NCBI RefSeq assembly: GCF_900109355.1
Contig: NZ_FOBF01000005.1
Location: forward strand, 1 to 64,000
Length of the DNA stretch: 64,000 bases
Direction of reading: 5' to 3'
Source of the DNA: Nonomuraea pusilla
Lineage (GTDB): Bacteria > Actinomycetota > Actinomycetes > Streptosporangiales > Streptosporangiaceae
Shown: piece by piece, positions 7,434 to 15,873 of the stretch
Layout: each line of letters opens with the position of its first letter
How positions within the stretch are numbered: position 1 is the first letter of the stretch
Translations under genes and position numbers: made by a program
Notes under the pieces: generated by a model
Told to the model about the DNA's origin: nothing
Seen by the model: the letters and a program-made list of their open reading frames with translations, nothing else
Databases searched by the model: none

Positions 7434-8990
7434 TCACGTCTGCCCCTTTGGCGGGTTGGTGCCTATCGGGGAAGGCGAGACGGTTGGTGCCTGAGTTGTC
7501 GGTGTACTGCTGGGCGTTGCGGTTGGCGTGGGAGTCGGGACCGGGGTCGTTGCGGACGGGGTCGGTTTCGGCGTCGGCTTCTTCGTGGGAGTAGCCGACT
7601 TGATTACCGTAGCCGACCGCGAGGGTACCGGCCGCGTCGACTTGACCGGAACCACCGGCGGGCGGCGGGTCCTGGCCTTCGTCCGCACCGGACGTGGCTG
7701 GTCGGACACGGTGGGGGCGGCGCGTGTGGGCTCCGACACCTCGGGCGGCGCCGTCGCCCCCGGCGGCCCCTCCTGGTGCGCGAACGTGATCGCGCTCAGG
7801 CCGACCGCCGCGACGCACCCGGCCGTCGCCACCAACGCCAGCGTCCTGCCTCCCCTGCGCCGTACGTACTGGCCGCGCCCGGCCGGCCGCTTCCGCAGGG
7901 GGCCGTGCGCGACGGTGACGGGTTCGAGCGGGCCCGTGCGGTCGCCGCCGTCCTGGGAGGTGGGGACGCGGAAGCCGTCGGGGCCGGGCCTGGCGACGCC
8001 GAAGACCCGGGGGCCGGGCGTGCGGGCGCCGAGACCGCCGGGCCCGGGGGAACCGTCGTGGAAGCCGTCGGGACCCGGGGAACCGGCGTGGAAGCCGTCG
8101 GGCCCGGGGGCGCGGACGTGGAAGCCGTCGGGGTCGGTGAGCGCGCTCAGGTCGGCCCCGCGTCCCGCCCCCTGCCCGGCGGCCTCGGCGAGGGCGTCAC
8201 GCAGCACGTACGCCCGGTCGGCCACCTCCATCGCGGAACCGGGCCGCGACTCGGGCTGCTTGGCCAGCAGCCCCATGACCAGGTCGCGCACCGGGGCGGG
8301 CACGTCCACGCCCAGCGGGGGCGGCGGGTCGTGCAGGTGCCGCAGCGCGATGGCCACCTGGTTGTCGCCCTGGAAGGGCGTGCGCCCGGCCAGGCACTCG
8401 TACGCCACCACCCCGAGGGAGTACAGGTCGGTGGCCGGGGTGAGCGGCAGGCCCTGCGCCTGCTCGGGGCTCGCGTACTGGGCGGTGCCGAGCACGATGC
8501 CGTCCTGCGTCATCGGCGCGGCCTCCATCGCGCGCGCGATGCCGAAGTCCGTGACCTTGATCACTCCGTCGGACGTCACCAGCAGGTTGCCCGGCTTGAC
8601 GTCGCGGTGGATGATGCCGGCCGCGTGCGCCGCGTGCAGCGCCCTGGCCGTCTGGTGCGCGACGTCGAGGGTGACGTCGGGGCCCAGCGCGCCGTTGCGG
8701 GCCAGGATGGCCGACAGCGGCTCGCCGGGCACCAGCTCCATGACGAGGTAGGCGAGGTCGTGCTCCTCGCCGTAGTCGAAGACCTGGGCCACGCCCGGGT
8801 CGGACAGCGCGGCGGTGATCCTGGCCTCGTTGCGGAACCGGCCGCGGAAGGAGGGGTCGGCGTGGATGTGGCTGTGCAGCAGCTTGACCGCGACCTCGCG
8901 GCCGAGCAGCTCGTCGCGGGCACGCCAGACCTCTCCCATACCGCCTGCGGCGATGCGGGAGATCAGCAGGTAGCGGTTACCGAGCCGCAT
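7434..8990 (-). CDS. pknA: membrane Ser/Thr protein kinase, PknA
   Basis: The product has about 518 residues. The kinase domain (about 7-270) shows AAGGMGEVWRARD, HRDVKPGNLL, DFGIARA and GTAQYASPEQ. The linker carries 10-residue repeats ending PGP (bases 7951-8130). One transmembrane helix (LALVATAGCVAAVGLSAI) and a Pro/Thr/Ser-rich extracytoplasmic tail without PASTA domains follow. I prefer ATG at 8990; TTG at 8996 is also in frame. The position between pbpA and pknB is the conserved one. It should phosphorylate division and wall-synthesis proteins. Confidence 0.95.
   Translation of the reverse strand: MRLGNRYLLISRIAAGGMGEVWRARDELLGREVAVKLLHSHIHADPSFRGRFRNEARITAALSDPGVAQVFDYGEEHDLAYLVMELVPGEPLSAILARNGALGPDVTLDVAHQTARALHAAHAAGIIHRDVKPGNLLVTSDGVIKVTDFGIARAMEAAPMTQDGIVLGTAQYASPEQAQGLPLTPATDLYSLGVVAYECLAGRTPFQGDNQVAIALRHLHDPPPPLGVDVPAPVRDLVMGLLAKQPESRPGSAMEVADRAYVLRDALAEAAGQGAGRGADLSALTDPDGFHVRAPGPDGFHAGSPGPDGFHDGSPGPGGLGARTPGPRVFGVARPGPDGFRVPTSQDGGDRTGPLEPVTVAHGPLRKRPAGRGQYVRRRGGRTLALVATAGCVAAVGLSAITFAHQEGPPGATAPPEVSEPTRAAPTVSDQPRPVRTKARTRRPPVVPVKSTRPVPSRSATVIKSATPTKKPTPKPTPSATTPVPTPTPTATPSSTPTTQAPTVSPSPIGTNPPKGQT
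7951..8130 (-). repeat. six 30-bp tandem units inside pknA
   Basis: Six consecutive 30-bp units; the ones ending at 7980, 8070, 8100 and 8130 finish in GAAGCCGTCG. On the coding strand they encode 10-residue units such as DGFHVRAPGP, DGFHAGSPGP and DGFHDGSPGP. Three units (8041-8130) are close copies and three are diverged. The repeats lie in the cytoplasmic linker between kinase domain and membrane helix. Confidence 0.9.
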
Positions 8991-9011
8991 GGCCAAGCAC
9001 GTTACCGTCTG

Positions 9012-10472
9012 TCACTTCAGGATCGCCTCCAGCACGGCCTTGGCGATCGGCGCGGCGGTATGGCCGCCGGTGGCCTCGGCTCCGACGTTCGCGGCGCCGG
9101 ACTCGACGATGACGGCGAGCGCCACCTTCGGGTTCTCGGCGGGGGCGAACGAGATGAACCAGGCGTGCGGCGGCGCGCCGTCGGACGTCTCGGCGGTGCC
9201 GGTCTTGCCCGCCACCTGGACGCCGGGCACTTGCGCCAGGTTGGCGGTGCCGTTGTTGACGACGCTCACCATCATGTCGCGCAGCTTGTGCGCCGTCTCG
9301 GTGCTGACCGCGTCGGTCAGCTCCTCGGGGTCGGCCTCGTCGACCGTGTCGCCCTTCGCGTCGGTGATCTTGTTCACCAGGTACGGCTTCATGACCACGC
9401 CGTCGTTGGCGATGCCCGCGGCGATCATGGCCATCTGCAGCGGCGTCATGCGGTTGCTGCGCTGGCCGATGGAGGCCATGGCCAGGGCGGCCTGGTCCTC
9501 CTTCGGCCCGAAGTCGCTCTGCACGACCGACATCGGCACGCCGATCTGCTCGCCCATGCCGAACTTGACCGTCTGCTCACGCATCTTGTCGTAGCCCAGC
9601 TCCATGGCGATCTTGCCGAACGGCGTGTTGCAGGACTTCTCCAGCGCGTACACGAGCGGCACCTTGCCGCTGCCGCAGGCGGCGCCGTTGTAGTTGGGCA
9701 GGCTGATGTTCGTGTTGGGCAGGGGCAGCCGCTGCGGCGCGTCGACGATCGTCTGCCCGTCGCGCGAGTCGTCGTCCTCCAGGTACGCCGCCGCGGTGAC
9801 CACCTTGAACGTGGACCCGGGCGGGTAGGTCTGGCGGATCGCGCGGTTCAGCAGCGGCTGGTTCTTGTCCTTGGCGAGCTGGTCGTAGCGGGTGAACACC
9901 TTGCCCTTGTCGGTGCCCGACAGCTCGGCCGGGTCGTACGTGGGCAGCGAGACCATCGCCAGGATGCCGCCGGTCTTCGGGTTGAGCGCGACGACGGCGC
10001 CGCGCTTGCCGCTGGCCTTCAGCGCCTCGTAGGCGGCCTTCTGCGCCCTCGGGTCGATCGTCAGGTCGACGTTGGCGCCCTTGGTCGGCTCGCCCGTGAA
10101 CAGGTCGATGCTCCTGCGCAGCAGCAGGTCGGCGCTGGAGCCGTCGAGCAGCTTGTTCTCGGCCCCCTCGATGGCGTCGGCGCTCTCCGGGGAGAAGAAC
10201 CCGGTGACGTGCGCGTACAGCCTGCCCTCGGGGTACTGCCTGACGAACCTGAACTTGTTGCTCTTGGTCTCGACCGACTGCGCCAGGATCTCCTTGCCGC
10301 TCGCGGTGATGCGTCCGCGCTCGATGGCGTAGCGCTCGTAGTAGTTGCGCGTGTTGCGGTTGTCGGAGCGCAGCTCCTCGGCGCGCACCCCCTGGAGCCA
10401 GTTCACGTTGATCATCAGGAGCGCGAACATCGCCAGGCAGGCCACGGCCACGCGCTTGAGCGGACTGTTCAT
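9012..10472 (-). CDS. pbpA: penicillin-binding protein PbpA (class B transpeptidase)
   Basis: The product has 486 residues with a short N-terminal membrane anchor (about 8-26). The transpeptidase domain shows the three active-site motifs STFK (in YPPGSTFKVV), SCN (in LEKSCNTPFG) and KTG (in VAGKTGTAE). It cross-links peptidoglycan as partner of the SEDS polymerase encoded just upstream. Its ATG at 10472 overlaps the rodA stop (ATGA), so the two are translationally coupled. Length is normal for actinobacterial PbpA. Confidence 0.96.
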   Translation of the reverse strand: MNSPLKRVAVACLAMFALLMINVNWLQGVRAEELRSDNRNTRNYYERYAIERGRITASGKEILAQSVETKSNKFRFVRQYPEGRLYAHVTGFFSPESADAIEGAENKLLDGSSADLLLRRSIDLFTGEPTKGANVDLTIDPRAQKAAYEALKASGKRGAVVALNPKTGGILAMVSLPTYDPAELSGTDKGKVFTRYDQLAKDKNQPLLNRAIRQTYPPGSTFKVVTAAAYLEDDDSRDGQTIVDAPQRLPLPNTNISLPNYNGAACGSGKVPLVYALEKSCNTPFGKIAMELGYDKMREQTVKFGMGEQIGVPMSVVQSDFGPKEDQAALAMASIGQRSNRMTPLQMAMIAAGIANDGVVMKPYLVNKITDAKGDTVDEADPEELTDAVSTETAHKLRDMMVSVVNNGTANLAQVPGVQVAGKTGTAETSDGAPPHAWFISFAPAENPKVALAVIVESGAANVGAEATGGHTAAPIAKAVLEAILK

Positions 10473-11887
10473 CGCTGGAACACCTGCGTCATTCCCTCGT
10501 TCTGGATGGCCTGCGGCGGCGGCTTGCGCGCGGAGTCCGACATGCGGACGAGCAGGGCGATGAGGATCCAGTTGGCCAGCAGGGCCGAGCCGCCCTGGGA
10601 CATGAAGGGCGTGACCAGGCCGGTGAGCGGGATGAGGTTGGTCACGCCGCCGACGATGATGAACACCTGCCAGGCGAGGATGAACGACAGGCCGCCCGCC
10701 AGCAGCTTCGAGTACGGGTCGCGGGCCGCGATCGAGCTGCGCAGGCCGCGCTCCACGAGGAGGGCGTACATCATGAGCAGCGCCATCAGGCCGGTCAGGC
10801 CCAGTTCCTCGCCGGTGGCGGCGAAGATGAAGTCGGAGAAGGACAGCGGGATCAGCTCGGGGTGGCCCTGGCCGAGGCCGGTGCCCAGGATGCCGCCCGC
10901 GCCGAACCCGAACAGGCCCTGCATGATCTGGTAGCTCTTGCTGCACAGCGGGTCGCCCGGTGGGTCCTCCAGGCAGACCGGGGCGTTTCCGTAGAAGATC
11001 GGGCTGCCCGGGTCGAGCCAGGCGGAGAAGCGGGCGCCGACGTGGTCGAAGAGCTGCCCGGCGACGAAGGCGCCGCCGACGAACAGCAGGACGCCGATGA
11101 GCACCCAAGACGTGCGCTGGGTGGCGATGTAGATCATCGCGATGAACGTGCCGAACAGCAGCAGCGACGTGCCGAGGTCCTTCTCGAAGACCAGGACGAG
11201 CAGGCTGAGGCCCCAGGTGACGAGGATCGGGCCGAGGTCCCTGGCCCTGGGCAGGTCGATGAAGAGCAGCCGCCGCCCGGCGAGTGCCAGCACGTCGCGC
11301 TTGGCGACGAGGTAGCCGGCGAAGAAGACGACGAGCGCCAGCTTGGCGAACTCGCCCGGCTGGATGGAGAAGCCCCCGATGCGGATCCAGATCTTGGCGC
11401 CCTGCACCTCGCTGAGGCTGCCGGGCAGCACCGCGGGGATCGCGAGCAGCACCAGGCCGACGGCGCCCGCCGTGTACGTGAGGCGCTGCAGCATGCGGTG
11501 GTCGCGCAGCACGACCAGCGTGACCGAGAACATCACGACGCCGAGGGCGGTCCACATGATCTGGCTGTTGGAGGAGGCGCCGGCCATGGGCACCGACTCC
11601 AGCCGGAAGATCATGACGCAGCCGAGGCCGTTGATCAGGGTCACGAGCGGCAGGATGAGCGGGTCGGCCCAGGGTGCGAACTTGGCGAGCACCAGGTACG
11701 CGGCCAGCATCAGCCCGCCGAGGCCCAGGCCGTACGTCAGCATGCCCGAGGGGACCTCGCCGTTCATCGCCAGGCCGACGTTCGCGTACGCGCCCATGAC
11801 GATCAGCACCGCGACCGCGAGCATGACGAGCTGGGCCATGCGCCGTTTCGCGGGCATGGGAACGGGGGATTCGACCACTTCGCTCAT
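10469..11887 (-). CDS. rodA: SEDS-family peptidoglycan polymerase RodA/FtsW
   Basis: The product has 472 residues with about twelve hydrophobic segments. Family signatures include KIWIRIGGFSIQPGEFAKLA, FEKDLGTSLL, GLFGFGAGGILGTGLGQG and FIFAATGEELGLTG. It polymerises lipid II into glycan strands in the membrane, paired with the PBP encoded next. The start ATG at 11887 directly abuts the pstP stop. The C-terminus overlaps the pbpA start. Confidence 0.95.
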   Translation of the reverse strand: MSEVVESPVPMPAKRRMAQLVMLAVAVLIVMGAYANVGLAMNGEVPSGMLTYGLGLGGLMLAAYLVLAKFAPWADPLILPLVTLINGLGCVMIFRLESVPMAGASSNSQIMWTALGVVMFSVTLVVLRDHRMLQRLTYTAGAVGLVLLAIPAVLPGSLSEVQGAKIWIRIGGFSIQPGEFAKLALVVFFAGYLVAKRDVLALAGRRLLFIDLPRARDLGPILVTWGLSLLVLVFEKDLGTSLLLFGTFIAMIYIATQRTSWVLIGVLLFVGGAFVAGQLFDHVGARFSAWLDPGSPIFYGNAPVCLEDPPGDPLCSKSYQIMQGLFGFGAGGILGTGLGQGHPELIPLSFSDFIFAATGEELGLTGLMALLMMYALLVERGLRSSIAARDPYSKLLAGGLSFILAWQVFIIVGGVTNLIPLTGLVTPFMSQGGSALLANWILIALLVRMSDSARKPPPQAIQNEGMTQVFQR

Positions 11888-13159
11888 TTACCGCGACTTC
11901 GACTTGGTCGGCGTGGGGGAGGCCGTCACGGGCGGCGTCTCGTCTGTCTGGTCCTGGGAGAACTTCAAACTGTTGATCCTCGTCATGCCCTCAGCGACGG
12001 TGGTGACCGGAATGCCGCCTTTGATCAGCGCCTGGTCGGCCGGAGACAGCTTGGACAGTTGCTTGCCTGTGTGCTGCTTGACGGAGAAGAACTGGAAGGG
12101 CCCCACCTCCTGCTGGATCCCCTGGTACAAGACCACCTCGTCGTCCCTAGCACCGACGAAGAACTGGTCCTGGGTCCACTCGTATCCAAGGTAACCGCCG
12201 ACGCCCACGGCGACGACGCCAATGCCGAGCACGGTGACCAGCACGGGCCACACGCGGCGACGCCTGCGGCCGGTCGCGTGGGCGACCGGCTCGTCGAAGT
12301 CGTCGTCGGCGATCACCGGCTGGGGAGCGGTCACCGCGCTCATTCGCCCCGGCGGAGTGTCCGGGGCGCTCGTTCGGAGGCGGTTCATGCCGGCCGCCCC
12401 GACGACGGCCGCCTCGCTGGGAGGCTGCTGGTCGTCGGCGACCTCCAGCACGTCGGCCAGCACGCAGGTGATGTTGTCGGGCCCGCCGCCCCTGTTCGCC
12501 AGGTCGATGAGCTGGCGGACGACCTCTTCGGGGTCGTCGATGTTGGTGAGCGTGGCGTGCAACGTCTCCGCGCTGACCACCCCGGACAGGCCGTCGGAGC
12601 AGAGCAGGTAGCGGTCGCCCACCTGCGCCTCGCGGAGGGTGAGGTCGGGATCGACCTCGCCGCTGCCGTCGAGCGCGCGCAGCAGGATCGAGCGCTGCGG
12701 GTGGGTGGCGGCCTCCTCGGGCGTGATGCGGCCGTCGTCGACGAGCTGCTGCACCAGCGTGTGGTCATGGGTGATCTGGTACAGCTCCCCGCGCCTGAGC
12801 AGGTAGGCGCGCGAGTCGCCGACGTGCACCAGGGCCACCTGGGTGCCGTTCCAGAGCATGGCCGTGAGCGTGGTGCCCATGCCCTTGAGGCTGGGATCCC
12901 GCCCCACCATCTCGTGCAGCCGGCGGTTGGCGTCGCGCACCGCTGCCTCGATGGCGTTGAGCAGGTCGCCCCCCTGTTGGACCTCCTCAAGGGAGGCCAT
13001 GGCGGCGATGGCGACGGAGCTCGCCACCTCGCCGTGTGCGTGCCCGCCCATGCCGTCGGCGACGGCGAGCAGGCGGCCGCTGGCGTACGCCGAGTCCTCG
13101 TTCCCCTCGCGGAGGAGGCCGACGTCCGAGCGGGCGGCGTAGCGGAGTGCGATGGTCAT
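11888..13159 (-). CDS. pstP: PP2C-type Ser/Thr protein phosphatase PstP
   Basis: The product has 423 residues. The cytoplasmic PP2C domain (about 1-235) shows RSDVGLLREGNEDS, VADGMGGHAHGE, LLCSDGLSG and GGGPDNITCVLAD, which carry the metal-binding Asp residues. A linker, one transmembrane helix (about 302-322) and a roughly 100-residue external domain ending in a Lys/Ser/Thr-rich tail follow. It reverses PknA/PknB phosphorylation. The ATG overlaps the fhaB stop (ATGA). Confidence 0.95.
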   Translation of the reverse strand: MTIALRYAARSDVGLLREGNEDSAYASGRLLAVADGMGGHAHGEVASSVAIAAMASLEEVQQGGDLLNAIEAAVRDANRRLHEMVGRDPSLKGMGTTLTAMLWNGTQVALVHVGDSRAYLLRRGELYQITHDHTLVQQLVDDGRITPEEAATHPQRSILLRALDGSGEVDPDLTLREAQVGDRYLLCSDGLSGVVSAETLHATLTNIDDPEEVVRQLIDLANRGGGPDNITCVLADVLEVADDQQPPSEAAVVGAAGMNRLRTSAPDTPPGRMSAVTAPQPVIADDDFDEPVAHATGRRRRRVWPVLVTVLGIGVVAVGVGGYLGYEWTQDQFFVGARDDEVVLYQGIQQEVGPFQFFSVKQHTGKQLSKLSPADQALIKGGIPVTTVAEGMTRINSLKFSQDQTDETPPVTASPTPTKSKSR

Positions 13160-13626
13160 TTGCGCAATTCAATGACTGTCTTGCCGACGCGGATCGGAAC
13201 ACCGAGCGGCACCGGGGTCGGGCGGGTGACTTTCGAGCGGTCGAGATACGTGCCGTTGGTCGAACCGAGATCTTCCACGATCCACTGACCGTCCTGAGGA
13301 AAGAGCCGGGCATGCCGGCTGGAAGCGTAGTCGTCGCTGACTACCAGCGTGGCGTCGTTCGCCCGGCCGATGGTGATGGGCGTCTCCGTGAGGTTAATGG
13401 TGGTGCCCTGCAGCGGGCCACCGGTGACGACGAGCTGGCGGGGCTCGCCCTTCTTGCTCTTGGGCTTGGCCGCCGGCTTGGCGGGCCTGATGCCCTTGCG
13501 TGGACCCGCGGGAGCCGTGCTTGATCCGAACAAGTCTGTCCGGATCACGCCGACTGCGGCAATGACGAAGAACCACAGCGCCGCCAGGAAGGCGAGCCGG
13601 ATCAGCAGCAGCGTGAGCTCGGACAT
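13156..13626 (-). CDS. fhaB: FHA-domain membrane protein FhaB (FipA)
   Basis: The product has 156 residues: an N-terminal transmembrane helix (about 5-28), a basic Lys/Pro linker, and one FHA domain with ITIGRANDATLVV, ASSRHARLF and DLGSTNGTYLD. The FHA fold binds phosphothreonine, so it should dock phosphorylated kinases or their targets at the membrane. It sits 17 bases after fhaA and overlaps pstP. Confidence 0.94.
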   Translation of the reverse strand: MSELTLLLIRLAFLAALWFFVIAAVGVIRTDLFGSSTAPAGPRKGIRPAKPAAKPKSKKGEPRQLVVTGGPLQGTTINLTETPITIGRANDATLVVSDDYASSRHARLFPQDGQWIVEDLGSTNGTYLDRSKVTRPTPVPLGVPIRVGKTVIELRK

Positions 13627-13643
13627 GGACCGTCTGTCTACCC

Positions 13644-14384
13644 CTAATCGCGCCGGAACACCAGGGTCGTGCGTCCCAGCGTCACTCGCGTGCCGTTCTG
13701 GAGCTCGATCCTGCGTACCGGCTGGCCGTTGACGAAAGTGCCGTTCGTGGAGCCCAGGTCGACGAGGACCACCTGCTGGCCCTCGACGCGCAGCTCCGCG
13801 TGGTGGCGGGACACGCCGGGGTCGACCAGGCGGAGGTCGCAGTCGGTGCCCCTGCCGAGCAGCGTCACCGGAGTGGTGAGCTCGTAGGAGCGGTCGCCCT
13901 GCGGGTCGTCCTGCGTGGAGACGAGCAGCCTCGGCCGGCCGTTGAAGGCGTGCGGCTTCGACGGGGGCACGTCGCTCGTCGGCTGGCGGATCTCGTCCTG
14001 CTCGACCGTCGCCCCGCGGATGACGCCCGAGCGGATGCGGAAGAGCCCGACGGCGAGGTCGCCGGCGGTCTCGAAGCGGACCCGGACCGGTCCCACGAAG
14101 GAGTAGCCCTGTTCCTTGGCGTACTCCCTGGCGAGGTTGGCCAGCTCGTGACTGATGCTGTCGGCGTAGACCTCGAGCCGCTCGCTGTCGGTGGTGGACA
14201 GCTCGACCACGAAGTCGTTCGGCACGAGCGTGCGTCCCTGCGCGACGATGGCCGCCCGCTCGTCCATCTCCCGCTGAACCGCGCTGGCGACCTCGACCGG
14301 CTGAAGGTCAGATTTGAACGCCCGCGCAAAGGCCCCCTCAACCAAGCCTTCGAGCCTTCGCTCGAAGCGCTGAAGGACTCCCAC
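13644..14384 (-). CDS. fhaA: FHA-domain protein FhaA with N-terminal DUF3662 domain
   Basis: The product has 246 residues. Residues about 1-115 form the DUF3662 domain (MGVLQRFERRLEGLVEG), and a C-terminal FHA domain shows LLGRGTDCDLRL, GVSRHHAELR and DLGSTNGTFVNG. It is shorter than mycobacterial FhaA because the linker is small. The start GTG at 14384 has GGGAGG 6 bases upstream. It is the first gene of the seven-gene leftward cluster, so its 200-bp upstream region should hold the operon promoter. Confidence 0.94.
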   Translation of the reverse strand: MGVLQRFERRLEGLVEGAFARAFKSDLQPVEVASAVQREMDERAAIVAQGRTLVPNDFVVELSTTDSERLEVYADSISHELANLAREYAKEQGYSFVGPVRVRFETAGDLAVGLFRIRSGVIRGATVEQDEIRQPTSDVPPSKPHAFNGRPRLLVSTQDDPQGDRSYELTTPVTLLGRGTDCDLRLVDPGVSRHHAELRVEGQQVVLVDLGSTNGTFVNGQPVRRIELQNGTRVTLGRTTLVFRRD

Positions 14385-14583
14385 CGGGTACCTCCCTTCC
14401 TCCGTGCATATGATCGCGGCCCCCGTACGCTTCCGGCGCCCGGTTTCCGCTCGTTCCCGGTGGCGGTGATCCGGCGTCGGTCGGCACCCGCGCCCTGCTC
14501 ATCCGCTCCCGTGTCTTATGCGATCGTATCCGGGTTCGGTACCACTGGCTGTTCCGTGCTAATGTTTCTCCGCACCCACAAAC

Positions 14584-14666
14584 GGGCGGGTGGCGGAACG
14601 GCAGACGCGCACGGTTCAGGTCCGTGTGTCCGAAAGGACGTGAGGGTTCAAATCCCTCCTCGCCCA
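14584..14666 (+). tRNA. tRNA-Leu (anticodon CAG)
   Basis: The 83-nt cloverleaf has acceptor GGGCGGG pairing with CTCGCCC (one G-U), discriminator A, and anticodon arm CACGG-TTCAGGT-CCGTG, which places CAG in the loop. A class II variable arm and the T arm GAGGG-TTCAAAT-CCCTC follow. CCA is not encoded. A -10-like TAATGT lies at 14560-14565. Confidence 0.95.
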
Positions 14667-14707
14667 CTGGTTCGCCGATGAAATCGGCAGACCCACATTG
14701 ACGAAAT

Positions 14708-14742
14708 GAGCCCCGGTTCGCAAGAGCCGGGGCTCTTTCTTT
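14708..14742 (+). terminator. intrinsic terminator after tRNA-Leu
   Basis: A 12-bp stem from 14708 to 14735 (one T-G wobble) is closed by a GCAA tetraloop (GNRA type) and followed by TTTCTTT. Confidence 0.88.
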
Positions 14743-14856
14743 ATCAAGCGGGTCGGCACGCCGGGCGGCCGTCCCTGGACGCTACGCCCGGCCGGTTGCA
14801 TCCGGCTTTCGGATGGCTTGCGGCCGGGCGTGTGTTTTACGTCACACTTTCGGGGG

Positions 14857-15873
14857 TCAGGCGGCCTTCGCCCTGGTGTCGAGCAGCACGCCGAGCAGGT
14901 CCGTCAGGCTGACCATGCCGATCACCGTGCCGCCCTGCCCGGTGACGAGCGCCAGGTGCGCCCGCGCCTCCTGCAGCGCCGTCACGGCCTCCGGCACCTG
15001 CGTGACGCAGGCCAGCCTCGGCACGGGCCGCGCCAGCTCGCCCGCCGTGCCGGCTGGCTGGAGCAGAGCGTCGCGGGCGTGCAGCACGCCCACGGGGCCG
15101 TCGCGGCCGGTCACCAGCAGCCGCAGGTGGCGGCTGCGGGCGGCCGTGGCCCTGATCTCCGCCGAGCCCGCGTGCTGCGGCACCGCCACGACCTGGCCGA
15201 TCGGCACCATCAGCCGCTCGATGCCCTCGGCCTGCAGCCGCAGCGCCCGGGTGAGCAGGTCGTGCTCCTCCCTGTCCAGCAGCCCCATCCGCCCCGACTC
15301 GCCGACCAGCATGGCGAGCTGGCGCGGCGTGCGCGTGGTGGCCAGCTCGTCGCGCGGCTGCACGCCGAACAGCCGCAGCACCACGTTGGTGAGCCCGTTC
15401 AGGGCCGTCAGCAGCGGCCGCATCAGCCGGGTGAAGCCGGAGAACGGCAGGGCGAGCAGCAGCGCCGCCCGCTCGGGGTGGGTCAGCGCCCACGACTTGG
15501 GCGCCATCTCGCCCACCACCATGTGCAGGAACGTGACCAGCGCCAGCGCGACCGTCAGCGCGATCGGCAGGCGAAGCGGCTCGGGCACGCCCGCCACGCC
15601 GAACACCGGCTCCAGGAAGTGCTCGATCGCCGGCTCGGTGACCTGGCCGAGCCCCAGCGTGCACAGCGTGATGCCGAGCTGGGCGCCCGCCAGCATGAGC
15701 GACAGCCGCCGGCCGCCGCCCACCGCCGACCTGGCGGCGACCCTGACGAGCCGGTTGCCGCCGGAGGCCATCTCCTCCAGCCGGTGACGCCTGGAGGAGA
15801 CGAACGCGAACTCGGCCGCCACGAACAGCGCGTTGAAGGCCAGCAGCGCGAGGCTCACGACGATCATCGTCAT
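14857..15873 (-). CDS. CNNM/CorC-type membrane protein with CBS domains (second of pair)
   Basis: The product has 338 residues. The N-terminal CNNM (DUF21) domain has three or four hydrophobic segments (about 1-180), with GAQLGITLCTLGLG and MVVGEMAPKSWAL. A CBS pair follows. The family is linked to Mg or Co efflux and was formerly called hemolysin. The usual C-terminal CorC_HlyC domain is missing, so the protein is shorter than its neighbour. The ATG at 15873 overlaps the stop of the upstream paralogue. Confidence 0.9.
   Translation of the reverse strand: MTMIVVSLALLAFNALFVAAEFAFVSSRRHRLEEMASGGNRLVRVAARSAVGGGRRLSLMLAGAQLGITLCTLGLGQVTEPAIEHFLEPVFGVAGVPEPLRLPIALTVALALVTFLHMVVGEMAPKSWALTHPERAALLLALPFSGFTRLMRPLLTALNGLTNVVLRLFGVQPRDELATTRTPRQLAMLVGESGRMGLLDREEHDLLTRALRLQAEGIERLMVPIGQVVAVPQHAGSAEIRATAARSRHLRLLVTGRDGPVGVLHARDALLQPAGTAGELARPVPRLACVTQVPEAVTALQEARAHLALVTGQGGTVIGMVSLTDLLGVLLDTRAKAA

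Noticed and set aside
7776..10934. A 1052-codon open frame on the + strand
   Set aside because: It is antisense to pknA, pbpA and rodA, encodes Arg/His/Gln/Gly-rich sequence without domains, and arises from the high GC content.
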